NCBI GenBank assembly: GCA_028284285.1
Contig: JANQSA010000048.1
Span: forward strand, 1 to 64,000
Direction of reading: 5' to 3'
DNA length: 64,000 bases
Origin: Croceivirga sp.
Lineage (GTDB): Bacteria; Bacteroidota; Bacteroidia; Flavobacteriales; Flavobacteriaceae
The notes beneath the pieces were generated by a model. That model did no database searches. It was not told where the DNA came from and saw nothing but the letters and a program-made list of their open reading frames with translations. This document shows, one piece after another, positions 31,101 through 41,230 of the stretch. Made by a program: the position numbers and the translations under genes. Position 1 is the first letter of the stretch. The number at the start of each line of letters is the position of its first letter.

Positions 31101-31604
31101 GGCTGGCCTTTTGTCATCATGATGACCATGATGGGGATCATAGCACTGGCAGGAATTGTAGTAAATAATGGGGTGGTGCTCCTGGATTATACCCAAATAC
31201 TCATCGATCGAAAAAAACTGGAATTGGATATTGGAGATGATGAACTATTAACCATGAAGGAGGTAACGGAGGCGATAATTAAAGGGGGGAAAGCAAGGCT
31301 TCGCCCGGTAATCCTGACAGCCATCACTACGGTATTGGGATTAATTCCTTTGGCTACCGGTCTCAACATCAATTTTGTAACCTTGTTTGGTCGATTTGAT
31401 CCTCAGGTGTATGTTGGTGGTGACAATGTCATCTTCTGGGGGCCTTTAGCCTGGACCGTGATCTTTGGTTTGATTGTGGCCACTTTCCTTACCCTGATTA
31501 TTGTTCCGGTATTGTTCAATATTGTATATCGAATAAAGACCAGGATTAAAGGCAGCCACAAGAAGAAAGAACCGAAAGAGACAAAAATGGACCTCGCTGC
31601 CTAA
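28104..31604 (+). CDS. RND efflux transporter permease (AcrB/HAE1-like)
   Basis: 1166 aa; two sets of TM helices; GMLVDNGVVVVENVYR and ALAGIVVNNGVVLLDY motifs. Confidence 0.95.
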   Translation: MEKAKKNANKEFRLSSWAIRNPSVIYVMIGIFLFIGISSYFSMPREEFPEAVETKIYVSTIYPGNTAEDMERLITDPLEESLKNVSNFVEMTSISQEDYSMVVVEFDENITVEAAKQNVKDEVDTEKASEDWPVFNGAKVEPNVFDLNLAESFPILNVNITGDYPVEKLKEYAEYLEDEIENLDEIKQVDIRGAQEKEVEVAVDINKMMAARVNFDDVIQAIANGNMTMSAGNLITSGQRRTIRITGEIEKPSELYDFVVKSEDGTVYLKDIAEVSFSEEDKTTYARELGESVVMLDIKKRSGKNEVLATEKIKEIVAQAQEDYLPENLEISFANDSSSRTLNQVDDLVNNIIFGIILVVTVLMFFLGFRNALFVGFAIPMSMFMSFMILSALGYTLNTMILFGLIMGLGMLVDNGVVVVENVYRLMEQEGMSRKEAAKKGIGEIAIPIIISTATTVAAFVPLGMWPGIMGEFMIYFPITLSVVLGSSLFVAIFMNSMLVSQFMEVGEKELTRKQLIRLSIILGGFGLFILVLGGPIRGLGTLMIVVAGLFWIYKYFLKKWALYFQKNILTRFEDLYERQLKGALRGNNVYWYFGGTVFLLIAAFASFGASVESQRTKMEFFPDNTPKEIYVYIEYPQGTDIEKTNIITKDIEERIYAIVEEDQYFENGENLLLDTGVSQVGKGAENPFTEAGSAAEMPHRGKITLSMQEFKFRKGRDSEQLRFRIQNALAEVYPGVTLSVEKDAVGPPAGYPVNIELIGQNYDTLINVAERMRNYINSKSIDGMEGLKVDVNKSNPGMQVIVDRQKAGELGVSVGQVGQQLRRSLFGDKAGVFKKDGEDYDINVRFNEDLRYNTSALFDQNIIFRDQATGKIKEIPISAVATRKNTSSFNAIKHINGERVVTVYSALKPGGNAKIIVDQIQKEMESFKGLPPGVKIDYTGEIEEQDKQQAFLGSAFMAGLGLIMLILVFQFGGVSKPAIIMMAIFLSFIGVFGGLVATGWPFVIMMTMMGIIALAGIVVNNGVVLLDYTQILIDRKKLELDIGDDELLTMKEVTEAIIKGGKARLRPVILTAITTVLGLIPLATGLNINFVTLFGRFDPQVYVGGDNVIFWGPLAWTVIFGLIVATFLTLIIVPVLFNIVYRIKTRIKGSHKKKEPKETKMDLAA

Positions 31605-31627
31605 ACCTATAAGACGAGACGATATTG

Positions 31628-31661
31628 AAAAAGCCCTGACATTAACATGTCAGGGCTTTTT
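31628..31661 (+). terminator. Rho-independent terminator after RND operon
   Basis: Perfect 15 bp stem AAAAAGCCCTGACAT-taac-ATGTCAGGGCTTTTT. Confidence 0.85.
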
Positions 31662-31686
31662 GTAAACACTACACTAATAATCTTAG

Positions 31687-32037
31687 CTAAAGCCGTACAG
31701 AAACCATTTCAGATTGGTTCCAGTTTTTTACCGCAACAATTTTGTTATCCTTAAAATCAACTTCTTTTAGAATGTCACCTTCCCAGAAAAACCATTTTCC
31801 TTGTCGGCTACCATCGATATACTTTCCGGAAGCGATTTTCTTTCCATTGACATCATACATAAACCATTGCCCGTGTAATTTTCCCTTAAGCAAATAGCCG
31901 GTTTGTGCTATTTCCCCATTGTCGTGGAAATAAGTAGCCTGGACCATTTTCCCCACTTGTTCAAATGTCGGTTTATTATCTTGTGAAAACATATAAACCG
32001 AAAACATCATCGCCAAAAGTAATATTGCTTTCTTCAT
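31687..32037 (-). CDS. Secreted MORN-repeat (YwqK-like) protein
   Basis: Signal peptide; ATYFHDNGEIAQTGYLLKGKLHGQWFMYDVNGKKIASGKYIDGSRQGKWFFW repeats. Confidence 0.75.
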   Translation of the reverse strand: MKKAILLLAMMFSVYMFSQDNKPTFEQVGKMVQATYFHDNGEIAQTGYLLKGKLHGQWFMYDVNGKKIASGKYIDGSRQGKWFFWEGDILKEVDFKDNKIVAVKNWNQSEMVSVRL

Positions 32038-32215
32038 AATTTATGGGTTTATTGTTATTATATTAACGTTAAGAACACAAATATACGTATTTCTAAACAA
32101 TTTATAAACTAAAAATTTACTATTTATTTACATTAAATTTACATAAACCATATAATTATTTGATTTTCAATATATAAGCATTTGTAAGTTTTTGTCGTCA
32201 ATTTTCAGGAATTGT

Positions 32216-32245
32216 ATGAACGGTAAAAAAAACCGTATGAACGGC
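32216..32245 (-). promoter_or_regulatory. Candidate LytTR-type operator (two direct repeats)
   Basis: On the minus strand GCCGTTCAT-12 nt-ACCGTTCAT; matches consensus [TA][AC][CA]GTTN[AG][TG] (second copy 9/9, first copy 8/9). Confidence 0.5.
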
Positions 32246-32319
32246 CAGGTATCTTTGACTGAATTTAATTGCACTAACCCCTGCGAACATCTTAACTTTG
32301 CCCCCATTAAAACACAATT

Positions 32320-34068
32320 ATGTACAGAAGTCATACCTGTGGAGAGCTCGGGATAAAGGATATCGATAGGGAGGTAACCCTAAGTGGTTGGGTACAGAAA
32401 GTCCGGGACAAAGGTTTTGTAGTGTGGATAGACCTGCGTGACCGCTATGGCCTTACGCAATTGGTCTTTGATGAGGAACGTACTCCAAAACAGCTGTTGG
32501 AGCAGGCCAAAGCTTTAGGGAGGGAAACAGTTGTCCGGGTTTTGGGAACCGTAATTGAACGCGCTTCTAAAAATCCCAATAGGACCACCGGGGAAATTGA
32601 AGTTTTGGTCAAAGAACTTAGCATTCTGAACAAGGCGCTCCTTCCCCCTTTTACCATTGAGGATGAAACCGACGGAGGGGATGACCTCCGGATGAAATAT
32701 CGCTACCTGGATATCAGAAGGACCCCAATTAGGGACAACCTCATCTTCAGGCATACGGTAACCATGGAAGTACGAAACTATCTCTCTGCTCAGGGATTTA
32801 TTGAAGTGGAAACCCCCTATTTGATTAAATCCACTCCTGAGGGTGCCCGAGATTTTCTGGTGCCCAGTCGAATGAATGAGGGACAGTTCTACGCCCTTCC
32901 CCAATCCCCTCAGACCTTCAAACAATTGTTAATGGTAGGGGGCATGGACAAGTATTTCCAAATTGTGAAATGTTTCCGGGATGAAGACCTAAGAGCAGAT
33001 CGCCAACCGGAGTTTACCCAAATCGATTGCGAAATGGCCTTTGTAGAGCAGGAGGATGTCTTGCAAATGTTTGAAGGGCTCACCAGGCACCTTTTAAAAG
33101 CCATCAAAGGAGTGGAAATCGGGCCCTTCCCCAGAATGACCTATGATGAGGCGATGCGACGTTACGGAAATGACAAGCCCGATATCCGCTTTGGGATGGA
33201 GTTTGGAGAATTGAACGCTGTTGCACAACACAAAGACTTTAATGTGTTCAATACCGCTGAACTGGTCGTAGGTATAGCGGTTCCCGGGGCTGCTTCCTAC
33301 ACACGAAAAGAAATCGACAAACTCATTGATTGGGCAAAACGCCCACAGGTAGGTGCCAAAGGAATGGTCTATGTAAAATGTAATGAAGATGGGACCTTTA
33401 AATCCTCCGTGGATAAGTTTTACGATCAGGAGGACCTGGCACAGTGGGCAAAAATAACAGGAGCGAAAACCGGAGATCTGATTTTAATACTTTCCGGGGA
33501 AGCAAATACAACACGTGCACAGCTCAGTACCCTCCGCATGGAGATGGCAGAACGCCTGGGATGGCGAAAACCGGATGAATTTGCTCCTTTGTGGGTGATT
33601 GACTTTCCCCTTTTGGAATTGGATGAAGCTACCGGCCATTACCACGCCATGCACCATCCGTTTACTTCACCAAAGCCGGGGCAACTGGAACTCCTGGATA
33701 CCGATCCGGGGGCCGTTAGGGCCAATGCCTACGATCTGGTGTTGAATGGCAACGAAATTGGCGGAGGTTCCATTCGTATCCATGACAAGGAAACCCAGGC
33801 CATCATGTTCAAACACCTTGGTTTTACCCCGGAAGAAGCCCGGGCCCAGTTTGGGTTTTTAATGGATGCCTTTCAATACGGTGCTCCACCTCATGGCGGC
33901 ATTGCCTTTGGCTTGGACCGATTGGTAGCTATCCTGGGTGGGCAGGAAACCATTCGGGATTTTATCGCTTTTCCCAAAAACAATAGCGGACGGGACGTGA
34001 TGATTGATGCGCCGGCTACTATTGATGAGGAGCAACTGAAGGAATTGCATCTGAAAGTGGATGCGTAA
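32320..34068 (+). CDS. aspS: Aspartyl-tRNA synthetase
   Basis: [11 protein letters not shown]...; [34 protein letters not shown] class II motifs. Confidence 0.97.
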   Translation: MYRSHTCGELGIKDIDREVTLSGWVQKVRDKGFVVWIDLRDRYGLTQLVFDEERTPKQLLEQAKALGRETVVRVLGTVIERASKNPNRTTGEIEVLVKELSILNKALLPPFTIEDETDGGDDLRMKYRYLDIRRTPIRDNLIFRHTVTMEVRNYLSAQGFIEVETPYLIKSTPEGARDFLVPSRMNEGQFYALPQSPQTFKQLLMVGGMDKYFQIVKCFRDEDLRADRQPEFTQIDCEMAFVEQEDVLQMFEGLTRHLLKAIKGVEIGPFPRMTYDEAMRRYGNDKPDIRFGMEFGELNAVAQHKDFNVFNTAELVVGIAVPGAASYTRKEIDKLIDWAKRPQVGAKGMVYVKCNEDGTFKSSVDKFYDQEDLAQWAKITGAKTGDLILILSGEANTTRAQLSTLRMEMAERLGWRKPDEFAPLWVIDFPLLELDEATGHYHAMHHPFTSPKPGQLELLDTDPGAVRANAYDLVLNGNEIGGGSIRIHDKETQAIMFKHLGFTPEEARAQFGFLMDAFQYGAPPHGGIAFGLDRLVAILGGQETIRDFIAFPKNNSGRDVMIDAPATIDEEQLKELHLKVDA

Positions 34069-34145
34069 ATCTGAGTACAGATCCTTTTATGCCTAGCAAA
34101 ACAAATCGCGGTCAAGCATCTCAAAAATGGGCTACTTTTAGTTAG

Positions 34146-34691
34146 ATGAAGAAGTGGCTGAAAATAGCGTTGTTTATTCTTTTGGGGATCCTTCTTACCC
34201 TAGGCGGGGTCATTGGCTTTGGGTATTACAACTATTGGGGCCGGTTTACTGCCGACAAAGAAGCGTTTCCGCATAACGTGGAATACATCGACCCCAACAA
34301 AGCACTTTATGGCAACGATTTTAAAGCCTGTAATGAAAATAGAATCGCCCAATACTATAATCCTGAACGAGCCAGCTACAGTAAGGGAAAAAATGGGCTA
34401 AGGGATTTTATCTTTTCGAATTACAAAAACAAAAACTATAAGGACTCGGGTTATCTGAATATTCGTTTTGTAATTAATTGTAAGGGAGATGCCGGTAGAT
34501 ACATGATCCATGAAAATACCCTGGACCTTGAACCCACAAAGCTAAACAAAGATATGGTCGAGCAGCTCTTTACATTGACGCGACAATTAAAAAAATGGAA
34601 CCCCGTGCAGTATAAGGAAGAAAAATGGGATGCTTATATGTATATATCATATCGCATAGAAAATGGAGAGATTCGTGAGATATTGCCTTAG
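34146..34691 (+). CDS. Hypothetical membrane-anchored protein
   Basis: N-terminal TM; overlaps start of the next gene by 29 nt. Confidence 0.55.
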   Translation: MKKWLKIALFILLGILLTLGGVIGFGYYNYWGRFTADKEAFPHNVEYIDPNKALYGNDFKACNENRIAQYYNPERASYSKGKNGLRDFIFSNYKNKNYKDSGYLNIRFVINCKGDAGRYMIHENTLDLEPTKLNKDMVEQLFTLTRQLKKWNPVQYKEEKWDAYMYISYRIENGEIREILP

Positions 34692-35493
34692 TGCTCTTGT
34701 CGTGGCTACTATGTTTGCCTGCGGGGAAGAGTATTCAAATCTCAATTCGGAAGAGCGGAGAAGATTATCGGAACAGGTCTTTTCAGCAGGTGCTCATTTG
34801 CCTCAAGGGTCTCCAAAAAGTATGACCCGGATTGCTGAGGCAATTGAAATCGATTCTACCTATGCCGAAGCTTTAAGAGAGCATTCCGTAGCCTATTTAA
34901 AGCGGGGCATGCCGCACAAGTGGAAACCGTGGTTCGACAAAGCGGTATACCATGACCCACAAACCTGGCAACCCTGGCGCGGTTATCTTTACCTCTGGTT
35001 TTACAGGGATTACGAGAAAGCCATTGCAGATTTTAACGCTTCGGACACCCTTACCCCTTACATGGATTATCCCCAGGGGCATAGTGTAGACTATTGGCGG
35101 GGAATAGCCTATTTGGGTTTGAAGGATTACAACAATTCCATTGCGTATTTTGATAAACACATTCTTCGGGAGACTGAAGATACCGGAGAAGATTGGGTAG
35201 AAATTAATGCGTTTTTATACCGTGGCATTGCCTATATGAACACCGGGAAGGACGATAAGGCGCTTGAGAACTTTGATAAGGTGATCCACTATTTTAAAAA
35301 ATCGGCTGATGCCAAATATTGGAAGGCAAAAATCATGAAACGTATGGGAGAAAAAGAGAAAGCCTTAGCCCTTGTGCATCAGGCGGAACAGGACTTCAAA
35401 GAAGGCTATTTCAACAATCGTCCTTATGTGGAAACACTGTATCAGTTGTATCCTGAAAATTTTGTAGGGTTGAAACAGGCCATTAAAGATTAA
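34663..35493 (+). CDS. Tetratricopeptide-repeat lipoprotein
   Basis: Lipobox VATMFACGEE; TPR-like helices (YRDYEKAIADFNASD; YMNTGKDDKALENFDKVI). Confidence 0.7.
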   Translation: MERFVRYCLSALVVATMFACGEEYSNLNSEERRRLSEQVFSAGAHLPQGSPKSMTRIAEAIEIDSTYAEALREHSVAYLKRGMPHKWKPWFDKAVYHDPQTWQPWRGYLYLWFYRDYEKAIADFNASDTLTPYMDYPQGHSVDYWRGIAYLGLKDYNNSIAYFDKHILRETEDTGEDWVEINAFLYRGIAYMNTGKDDKALENFDKVIHYFKKSADAKYWKAKIMKRMGEKEKALALVHQAEQDFKEGYFNNRPYVETLYQLYPENFVGLKQAIKD

Positions 35494-35515
35494 CTTTAGT
35501 ATTGTCTTTACTGCT

Positions 35516-37297
35516 ATGCCTGACACAAAACTGCTTTTAAAAGGATTTCTGAAATGGCGATACAAAAATATCTCTAACAAGACTTTTGTGCATCTCCTGA
35601 GTGTATTGATCGGTTTTTTAGCCGGTCTTGTTGCTGTAACCTTAAAAAACCTTACCTATTTTATCCAAGCGCTGCTGGAAGCAGGAATTGTTTTTTCTGA
35701 AAATCAATTGTATTTCATTTTACCGGTAATCGGGCTTACCCTGGTATACCTCTATGTAAAATATATCCATAAACGTCCCCTGGGTCACGCTATTTCTTCC
35801 ATCATGTTTTCCTTGTCCAAAAACAAGGGGATGTTAAACATCAAAAAGATATATACTCCCTTGATTGCCGCTCCGTTAACCGTGGGTTTTGGAGGTTCGG
35901 TAGGGCTTTTAGGCCCGGCTGTAGAATCGGGCGCAGCGGTGGCTTCCAACCTGAGTAAGTTTTTGCACATGGGTTCAAAGACAAGATCTTTACTTATAGC
36001 ATGTGCCTCTGCAGGTGCCATTGCTTCCATTTTTCAATCTCCCATTGCCGCTATTGTTTTTGCCGTTGAAGTATTTAGCCTGGATTTAACCATGCTCTCC
36101 GTATTACCCTTACTTTTAGCCTCTATTTCCGGAGTACTCACTTCTTATTTTTTCTTAGGCAATGAAAGTTTGTTCAGTTTTTCATTGTCGGAGGGTTTTC
36201 GGTTAAAAGACACCTTCTTTTATGCGTTACTGGGTCTGGGTACCGGCATGGCCTCTGTCTATTTTACTAAAATGTATTTTGGCATACATCGTCTTTTTAA
36301 ACCTTTCAAAAGTCCTAAATACAAATTACTGGTTGGAGGAATTGCCATAGGTATAATGCTCTATTTTATCCCTCCCTTGTATGGAGAGGGTTTTGGTTTT
36401 ATCAATAAACTTTTGGACGGCGACACCACGGCTGCCTTGGGAACAACGCCATTTGATGGTTATCTGGACAATGTATGGGTGGTTATTGCTTTATTATCCG
36501 GAATTACCCTGTTTAAAGCCATTGCCATGACCACCACTTTTGCCGCCGGTGGAGCAGGAGGCGTTTTTATTCCTACCATGGTGATGGGTAGCGCTCTGGG
36601 CAACGTAGTGGCAAAGATTATTAATACCCTGGGCTTCGGGTTTCAGGTGAATGAGAGTAATTTTACTTTGATCGGAATGGCAGGATTAATAGCCGGCGTT
36701 ATCCATGCCCCGTTAACCGCAATTTTCCTTATTGCCGAAATTACCGGAGGCTACCAACTCTTTGTCCCGTTAATGATCACAGCTTCCATCTCCTATCTCA
36801 TTACCAAAAACGTACTGGACTATACGATCTATACCAAGGACTTGGCGGAACAAGGTGCGCTTTTAACCCATAACAAAGACCAGGCAGTGCTTACCTTAAT
36901 GCGAATGGATAATATTATTGAAACCGATTTTAAGCCGGTATACCCCGAAATGTCCCTGAGAGAAATGTTATACCAATCGGTTTCAAAATCGACAAGAAAT
37001 CTTTTCCCGGTACTGGATCAAGAGAAAAAAATGGTCGGTATTATTTTGTTAGATGACATTCGGGAATTTATGTTCGATACCAATCGTTATGATACTATGT
37101 TTGTTCGCGACTTCATGCATGCGCCGCCGGAATATATTTTTCAAGAATCCGATTCCATGCAGCAGGTGATGCGAAAATTCCAGGACAGTGGGGCCTGGAA
37201 TCTTCCCGTCATTAAGGAAGGTAAATATGTTGGTTTTATCTCTAAATCCAAATTGCTCACGGCCTATCGCAGGAAACTTATTGATTATACCCGTTGA
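35516..37297 (+). CDS. ClC family chloride channel with C-terminal CBS domains
   Basis: GSVGLLGPAVESGAAVAS, GGAGGVFIPTMVMGSALG motifs; two CBS-like segments. Confidence 0.92.
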   Translation: MPDTKLLLKGFLKWRYKNISNKTFVHLLSVLIGFLAGLVAVTLKNLTYFIQALLEAGIVFSENQLYFILPVIGLTLVYLYVKYIHKRPLGHAISSIMFSLSKNKGMLNIKKIYTPLIAAPLTVGFGGSVGLLGPAVESGAAVASNLSKFLHMGSKTRSLLIACASAGAIASIFQSPIAAIVFAVEVFSLDLTMLSVLPLLLASISGVLTSYFFLGNESLFSFSLSEGFRLKDTFFYALLGLGTGMASVYFTKMYFGIHRLFKPFKSPKYKLLVGGIAIGIMLYFIPPLYGEGFGFINKLLDGDTTAALGTTPFDGYLDNVWVVIALLSGITLFKAIAMTTTFAAGGAGGVFIPTMVMGSALGNVVAKIINTLGFGFQVNESNFTLIGMAGLIAGVIHAPLTAIFLIAEITGGYQLFVPLMITASISYLITKNVLDYTIYTKDLAEQGALLTHNKDQAVLTLMRMDNIIETDFKPVYPEMSLREMLYQSVSKSTRNLFPVLDQEKKMVGIILLDDIREFMFDTNRYDTMFVRDFMHAPPEYIFQESDSMQQVMRKFQDSGAWNLPVIKEGKYVGFISKSKLLTAYRRKLIDYTR

Positions 37298-37557
37298 CCA
37301 TGAAATTAAAATATATTATTTCCCTTATAGTAGTAGTATCCTTCGTATCCATCATCTATGGCTTTAGCATAAAAACAGACCATGAAGCCCTGGGGCACAG
37401 GTATATTGGCCTGGGTACTGTGGGTCTTTTTTTGGTAGCCATGCCGCTGTTCTTAATCAAGGAAAGTAGAGGAAAAAAAATGAAGGATTATATGTTAACC
37501 AAAGAAAACATTAAGAAAATGCAAGAGAAAGAGCGGAAAAAGACTGAAAATCAATAA
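37294..37557 (+). CDS. Small two-TM hypothetical protein
   Basis: 87 aa; 4 nt overlap with ClC stop. Confidence 0.6.
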   Translation: MTMKLKYIISLIVVVSFVSIIYGFSIKTDHEALGHRYIGLGTVGLFLVAMPLFLIKESRGKKMKDYMLTKENIKKMQEKERKKTENQ

Positions 37558-37639
37558 TTTTTTATAAAAATTAAAGCCTTGCTAACCTTAGCGGCTTCAA
37601 AATGAACTATTTTCGCATTTTAACACTTATTTATTTTTA

Positions 37640-37834
37640 ATGACTGGTACAGTAAAATTTTTCAATGAATCCAAAGGTTACGGCTTTATCACCAATGACG
37701 AAACCGGGAGAGACATTTTTGTTCATGTCACTTCATTGAACGGAATGGAATTAAAAGAAGGGAACAAAGTAGAATATCTGGAAGAAGAAGGACGAAAAGG
37801 AAAGGTTGCCGCACAAGTACGGCTAATTGACTAA
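37640..37834 (+). CDS. Cold-shock domain protein
   Basis: MTGTVKFFNESKGYGFITNDETGRDIFVHVTSL CSD motif. Confidence 0.95.
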   Translation: MTGTVKFFNESKGYGFITNDETGRDIFVHVTSLNGMELKEGNKVEYLEEEGRKGKVAAQVRLID

Positions 37835-37857
37835 ATATATTTTATTTTGAGAGTGTC

Positions 37858-37886
37858 AAAAACCCCGGCGGCAGACCGGGGTTTTT
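37858..37886. terminator. Bidirectional terminator between convergent cold-shock gene and tadA
   Basis: AAAAACCCCGG-cggcaga-CCGGGGTTTTT, 11 bp stem; overlaps the tadA stop codon. Confidence 0.85.
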
Positions 37887-38334
37887 AGTTCAGATTACGT
37901 TTTTGTATAAAAAAGCGTTTAAGCATCTCGGCAGATTCACTTTCCATAACACCTCCTACTACCTCCGTCTTGGGATGTAAGGTGGTCCCCATGACCATAA
38001 AGCCACGCTCCAGATCAGGAGCTCCATACACTAATTTTGAAATTTGACTCCAATACAAGGCCCCTGCACACATTTGGCAGGGTTCCAGGGTAACATATAA
38101 GGTACAGCCGTGTAAATACTTTCCCCCCAGAAAGTTAGATGCTGCAGTGATAGCCTGCATTTCGGCGTGCGCCGTTACATCATGTAACTTTTCAGTAAGA
38201 TTATGTGCCCGCCCTATGATTCGGTTATTTACCACCACTACCGCCCCAACGGGAACTTCTCCCATATCAAATGCAGCTTCGGCTTCCAGCAACGCCTTTT
38301 TCATAAAGTAGTTATCATCAAAAGGATTCACCAT
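37885..38334 (-). CDS. tadA: tRNA-specific adenosine deaminase
   Basis: VTAHAEMQAI and TLEPCQMCAGAL zinc-binding deaminase motifs. Confidence 0.92.
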   Translation of the reverse strand: MVNPFDDNYFMKKALLEAEAAFDMGEVPVGAVVVVNNRIIGRAHNLTEKLHDVTAHAEMQAITAASNFLGGKYLHGCTLYVTLEPCQMCAGALYWSQISKLVYGAPDLERGFMVMGTTLHPKTEVVGGVMESESAEMLKRFFIQKRNLN

Positions 38335-38409
38335 TTAGAACAAATTCATGGGTTCAAAACTACAAATCCATAAGACAAAAAGATATCATATTCGGTATTT
38401 TTACAATTC

Positions 38410-40176
38410 ATGAAATCGTTGCTACAACACATAGGATCTCCAAAAGACCTCAAAACGCTGTCGGAGGAACAACTCCCACAACTTGCCAGGGAGCTTAGGC
38501 AATTCATTATCAATATTGTAGCTACTAAAGAGGGACATTTGGGGGCTAGTTTAGGGGTAGTAGAGCTTACCCTTGCGCTACATTACACTTTTGATTTCCC
38601 AAATGACAAGCTGATCTGGGATGTAGGCCATCAGGCGTATGGACACAAAATATTGACCGGCAGAAAAGATGTTTTTGATTCAAATCGGCAATTAGGAGGA
38701 ATCAGTGGATTCCCAAAGCGCAATGAAAGTCCTTACGACGATTTTGGCACGGGGCATAGCTCTACCTCCATATCGGCCATCCTGGGAATGGCTATTGCTT
38801 CCCATTTAAAAGGGGAAAAGGACCGGGAGCATATTGCGGTTATCGGTGATGCTTCCATAGCCAGTGGAATGGCCTTTGAGGGTTTAAACCACCTCGGGGT
38901 AACGGATACCAACGTCCTCATTGTTTTAAATGACAATGCCATTGGTATTGACCCAAGCGTAGGCGCCCTTAAAAAATACCTCACCAACGTAAAAGAAGGA
39001 AAGACCAAAGCGGAAAATATTTTCGAATGCCTTAACCTGGAGTACTCAGGGCCCGTAGACGGGCATAACCTCTCCGATTTGCTAAAAGCGCTTAACCACC
39101 TTAAAAATAGAAAGGGGCCACGTCTTTTGCATGTCATTACCACCAAGGGAAAAGGATTGCAAAAAGCGGAAGAAAATCAGGTGGTGTATCACGCTCCGGG
39201 CAGATTTGATGCCCAAACCGGAGAACGGTTCAGCAAAACCGCCGGGCAGCAACCCCCCAAGTTCCAGGATGTATTTGGATATACCCTGGTGGAATTGGCC
39301 AGAGAAAATGAACAGATCGTTGGTATTACCCCGGCCATGCCTACCGGAAGTTCATTAAAATATATGATGCACGCCCTACCACAAAGGGCATTTGATGTAG
39401 GTATTGCAGAACAACATGCCGTAACCCTGGCGGCCGGCATGGCCACACAGGGATTAATTCCTTTTTGCACTATCTATTCCACATTTCTGCAGCGCGGGTA
39501 TGACCAAATTATCCATGATGTGGCACTGCAGAACGTACCGGTGATCTTTTGCCTGGATCGTGCCGGTTTAGTAGGCCAGGATGGGCCGACTCACCACGGG
39601 GCTTTTGATCTGGCCTATCTCAGATGTATCCCCAATATGGTAGTGTTTTCCCCAATGAATGAAATGGAGCTTCGCAATATCATGTTCACTGCCCAGCAAG
39701 GATTGGAACACCCGATAGCCATCCGGTATCCACGGGGTAGAGGGGTAACACTGCATTGGGAACAACCCTTTTCCAAAATTTCTATTGGAAAAGGCAGGGA
39801 ACTTAAAAAAGGAACTAGCATTGCCCTCCTCTCCGTAGGGCCTCTTGGAAATGAAGTCATGCCTCTTTTAAAACACCTGGAACACCCTGAGGAGATAGGC
39901 CATTATGATATGCGTTTTGTTAAGCCCCTGGACACTGAACTCCTGCACGAGGTTTTTCAACACTACCAACATGTCATTACCTTGGAAGATGGATGCAAAA
40001 TAGGAGGATTTGGCTCCGCCATTGTGGAATTCGCCAATGCCCATAATTACACTATACCTATCCAACTATTTGCCCTACCCGATGAATTCATTTCTCATGG
40101 AACAGTTGAAGAATTGTACGATATTTGTGGGTTAAACTGGAAACACCTAAAGTCCTACATTGAAAGCATCCGATAA
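38410..40176 (+). CDS. dxs: 1-deoxy-D-xylulose-5-phosphate synthase
   Basis: GHLGASLGVVELTLALHY; DVGHQAYGHKILTGR; IGDASIASGMAFEGLNHLG; DVGIAEQHAVTLAAGMA. Confidence 0.96.
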   Translation: MKSLLQHIGSPKDLKTLSEEQLPQLARELRQFIINIVATKEGHLGASLGVVELTLALHYTFDFPNDKLIWDVGHQAYGHKILTGRKDVFDSNRQLGGISGFPKRNESPYDDFGTGHSSTSISAILGMAIASHLKGEKDREHIAVIGDASIASGMAFEGLNHLGVTDTNVLIVLNDNAIGIDPSVGALKKYLTNVKEGKTKAENIFECLNLEYSGPVDGHNLSDLLKALNHLKNRKGPRLLHVITTKGKGLQKAEENQVVYHAPGRFDAQTGERFSKTAGQQPPKFQDVFGYTLVELARENEQIVGITPAMPTGSSLKYMMHALPQRAFDVGIAEQHAVTLAAGMATQGLIPFCTIYSTFLQRGYDQIIHDVALQNVPVIFCLDRAGLVGQDGPTHHGAFDLAYLRCIPNMVVFSPMNEMELRNIMFTAQQGLEHPIAIRYPRGRGVTLHWEQPFSKISIGKGRELKKGTSIALLSVGPLGNEVMPLLKHLEHPEEIGHYDMRFVKPLDTELLHEVFQHYQHVITLEDGCKIGGFGSAIVEFANAHNYTIPIQLFALPDEFISHGTVEELYDICGLNWKHLKSYIESIR

Positions 40177-41230
40177 ACTTATTGGGTTGATTGTACTTTT
40201 CCAAAGTCTGCTGGCATTGGGACAAGTCCCTTCAGGCAAAACAGACGATATCCCAAGGGATTCGCTTATTGTAGACACTACCGTTATTAGATGGAAACAG
40301 CAAAAAATTAAAATAATTCCCAGAGGGGTACGCAGGATAGTTCCCCAAAGCACCTTAAACAAGGTAAAACCACTTACACAAAAGCCAAGAGGATTTACGC
40401 CTCAGATCTTCTGGAAAAAAGAAAACATTTTTGGCCTTAACATCAACGAAGTTGCTTTTGTGAATTGGAACGCCGGAGGAGATAACTCCGTATCCGCATT
40501 GGCCAATGTTGCCTTTGTCAGGAATTACAAGTTCCGATACCTTTCGTGGGAAAATGAACTACGTCTGCGATACGGGATTAATGCGCAGGAAGGAAGAGCG
40601 CTCAGAAAAACGGAAGATTTGATACGTTTCGCCTCTACTTTTGGGTTTAGAAAGGATACGCTTTCCAATTGGTTTTATTCTGCCAAACTCAAATTTAACA
40701 CACAGTTCTCCAATGGATTTAACTACCCGGACCGGGACACTCCTATTTCGCGGTTTATGGCACCGGGATATTTATTCTTTGGGGCAGGAACTTCCTATAT
40801 TCTTCCGAACAACTCTTTTAACACCTATATTTCGCCCTTAACGTTAAAAGCTACCTATGTTTTGGATGAAGACCTATCCAACCGGGGCGCTTTTGGTGTG
40901 GAGCCCGGTAAAAATGCTTTTACTGAGTTGGGATTTCTCATTACACAGGAATGGAATAAGGAAATATTTAAAAACGTTACGGTGAACCATCGTATTAATT
41001 TGTATACCGATTATTTACGAAGTTTTGGAAATATTGATGTGGATTGGGAACTCAATTTTCTGCTAAAAGTCAACAACTTCATCAGTGCTAATATAGGCAC
41101 ACATATCATCTTTGATGATGACATCAAATTTGATGAAGTTGTGGACTCCGAAGGCGTAGTGATAGATCCCGGTATCCCAAGAATTCAGTTTAAGCAAGTT
41201 TTGGGCATAGGACTGGATTACCGCTTCTAA
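40160..41230 (+). CDS. DUF3078 family outer-membrane-like protein
   Basis: FGLNINEVAFVNWNAGGDNSVSALANVAF signature; beta-rich. Confidence 0.8.
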   Translation: MKASDKLIGLIVLFQSLLALGQVPSGKTDDIPRDSLIVDTTVIRWKQQKIKIIPRGVRRIVPQSTLNKVKPLTQKPRGFTPQIFWKKENIFGLNINEVAFVNWNAGGDNSVSALANVAFVRNYKFRYLSWENELRLRYGINAQEGRALRKTEDLIRFASTFGFRKDTLSNWFYSAKLKFNTQFSNGFNYPDRDTPISRFMAPGYLFFGAGTSYILPNNSFNTYISPLTLKATYVLDEDLSNRGAFGVEPGKNAFTELGFLITQEWNKEIFKNVTVNHRINLYTDYLRSFGNIDVDWELNFLLKVNNFISANIGTHIIFDDDIKFDEVVDSEGVVIDPGIPRIQFKQVLGIGLDYRF

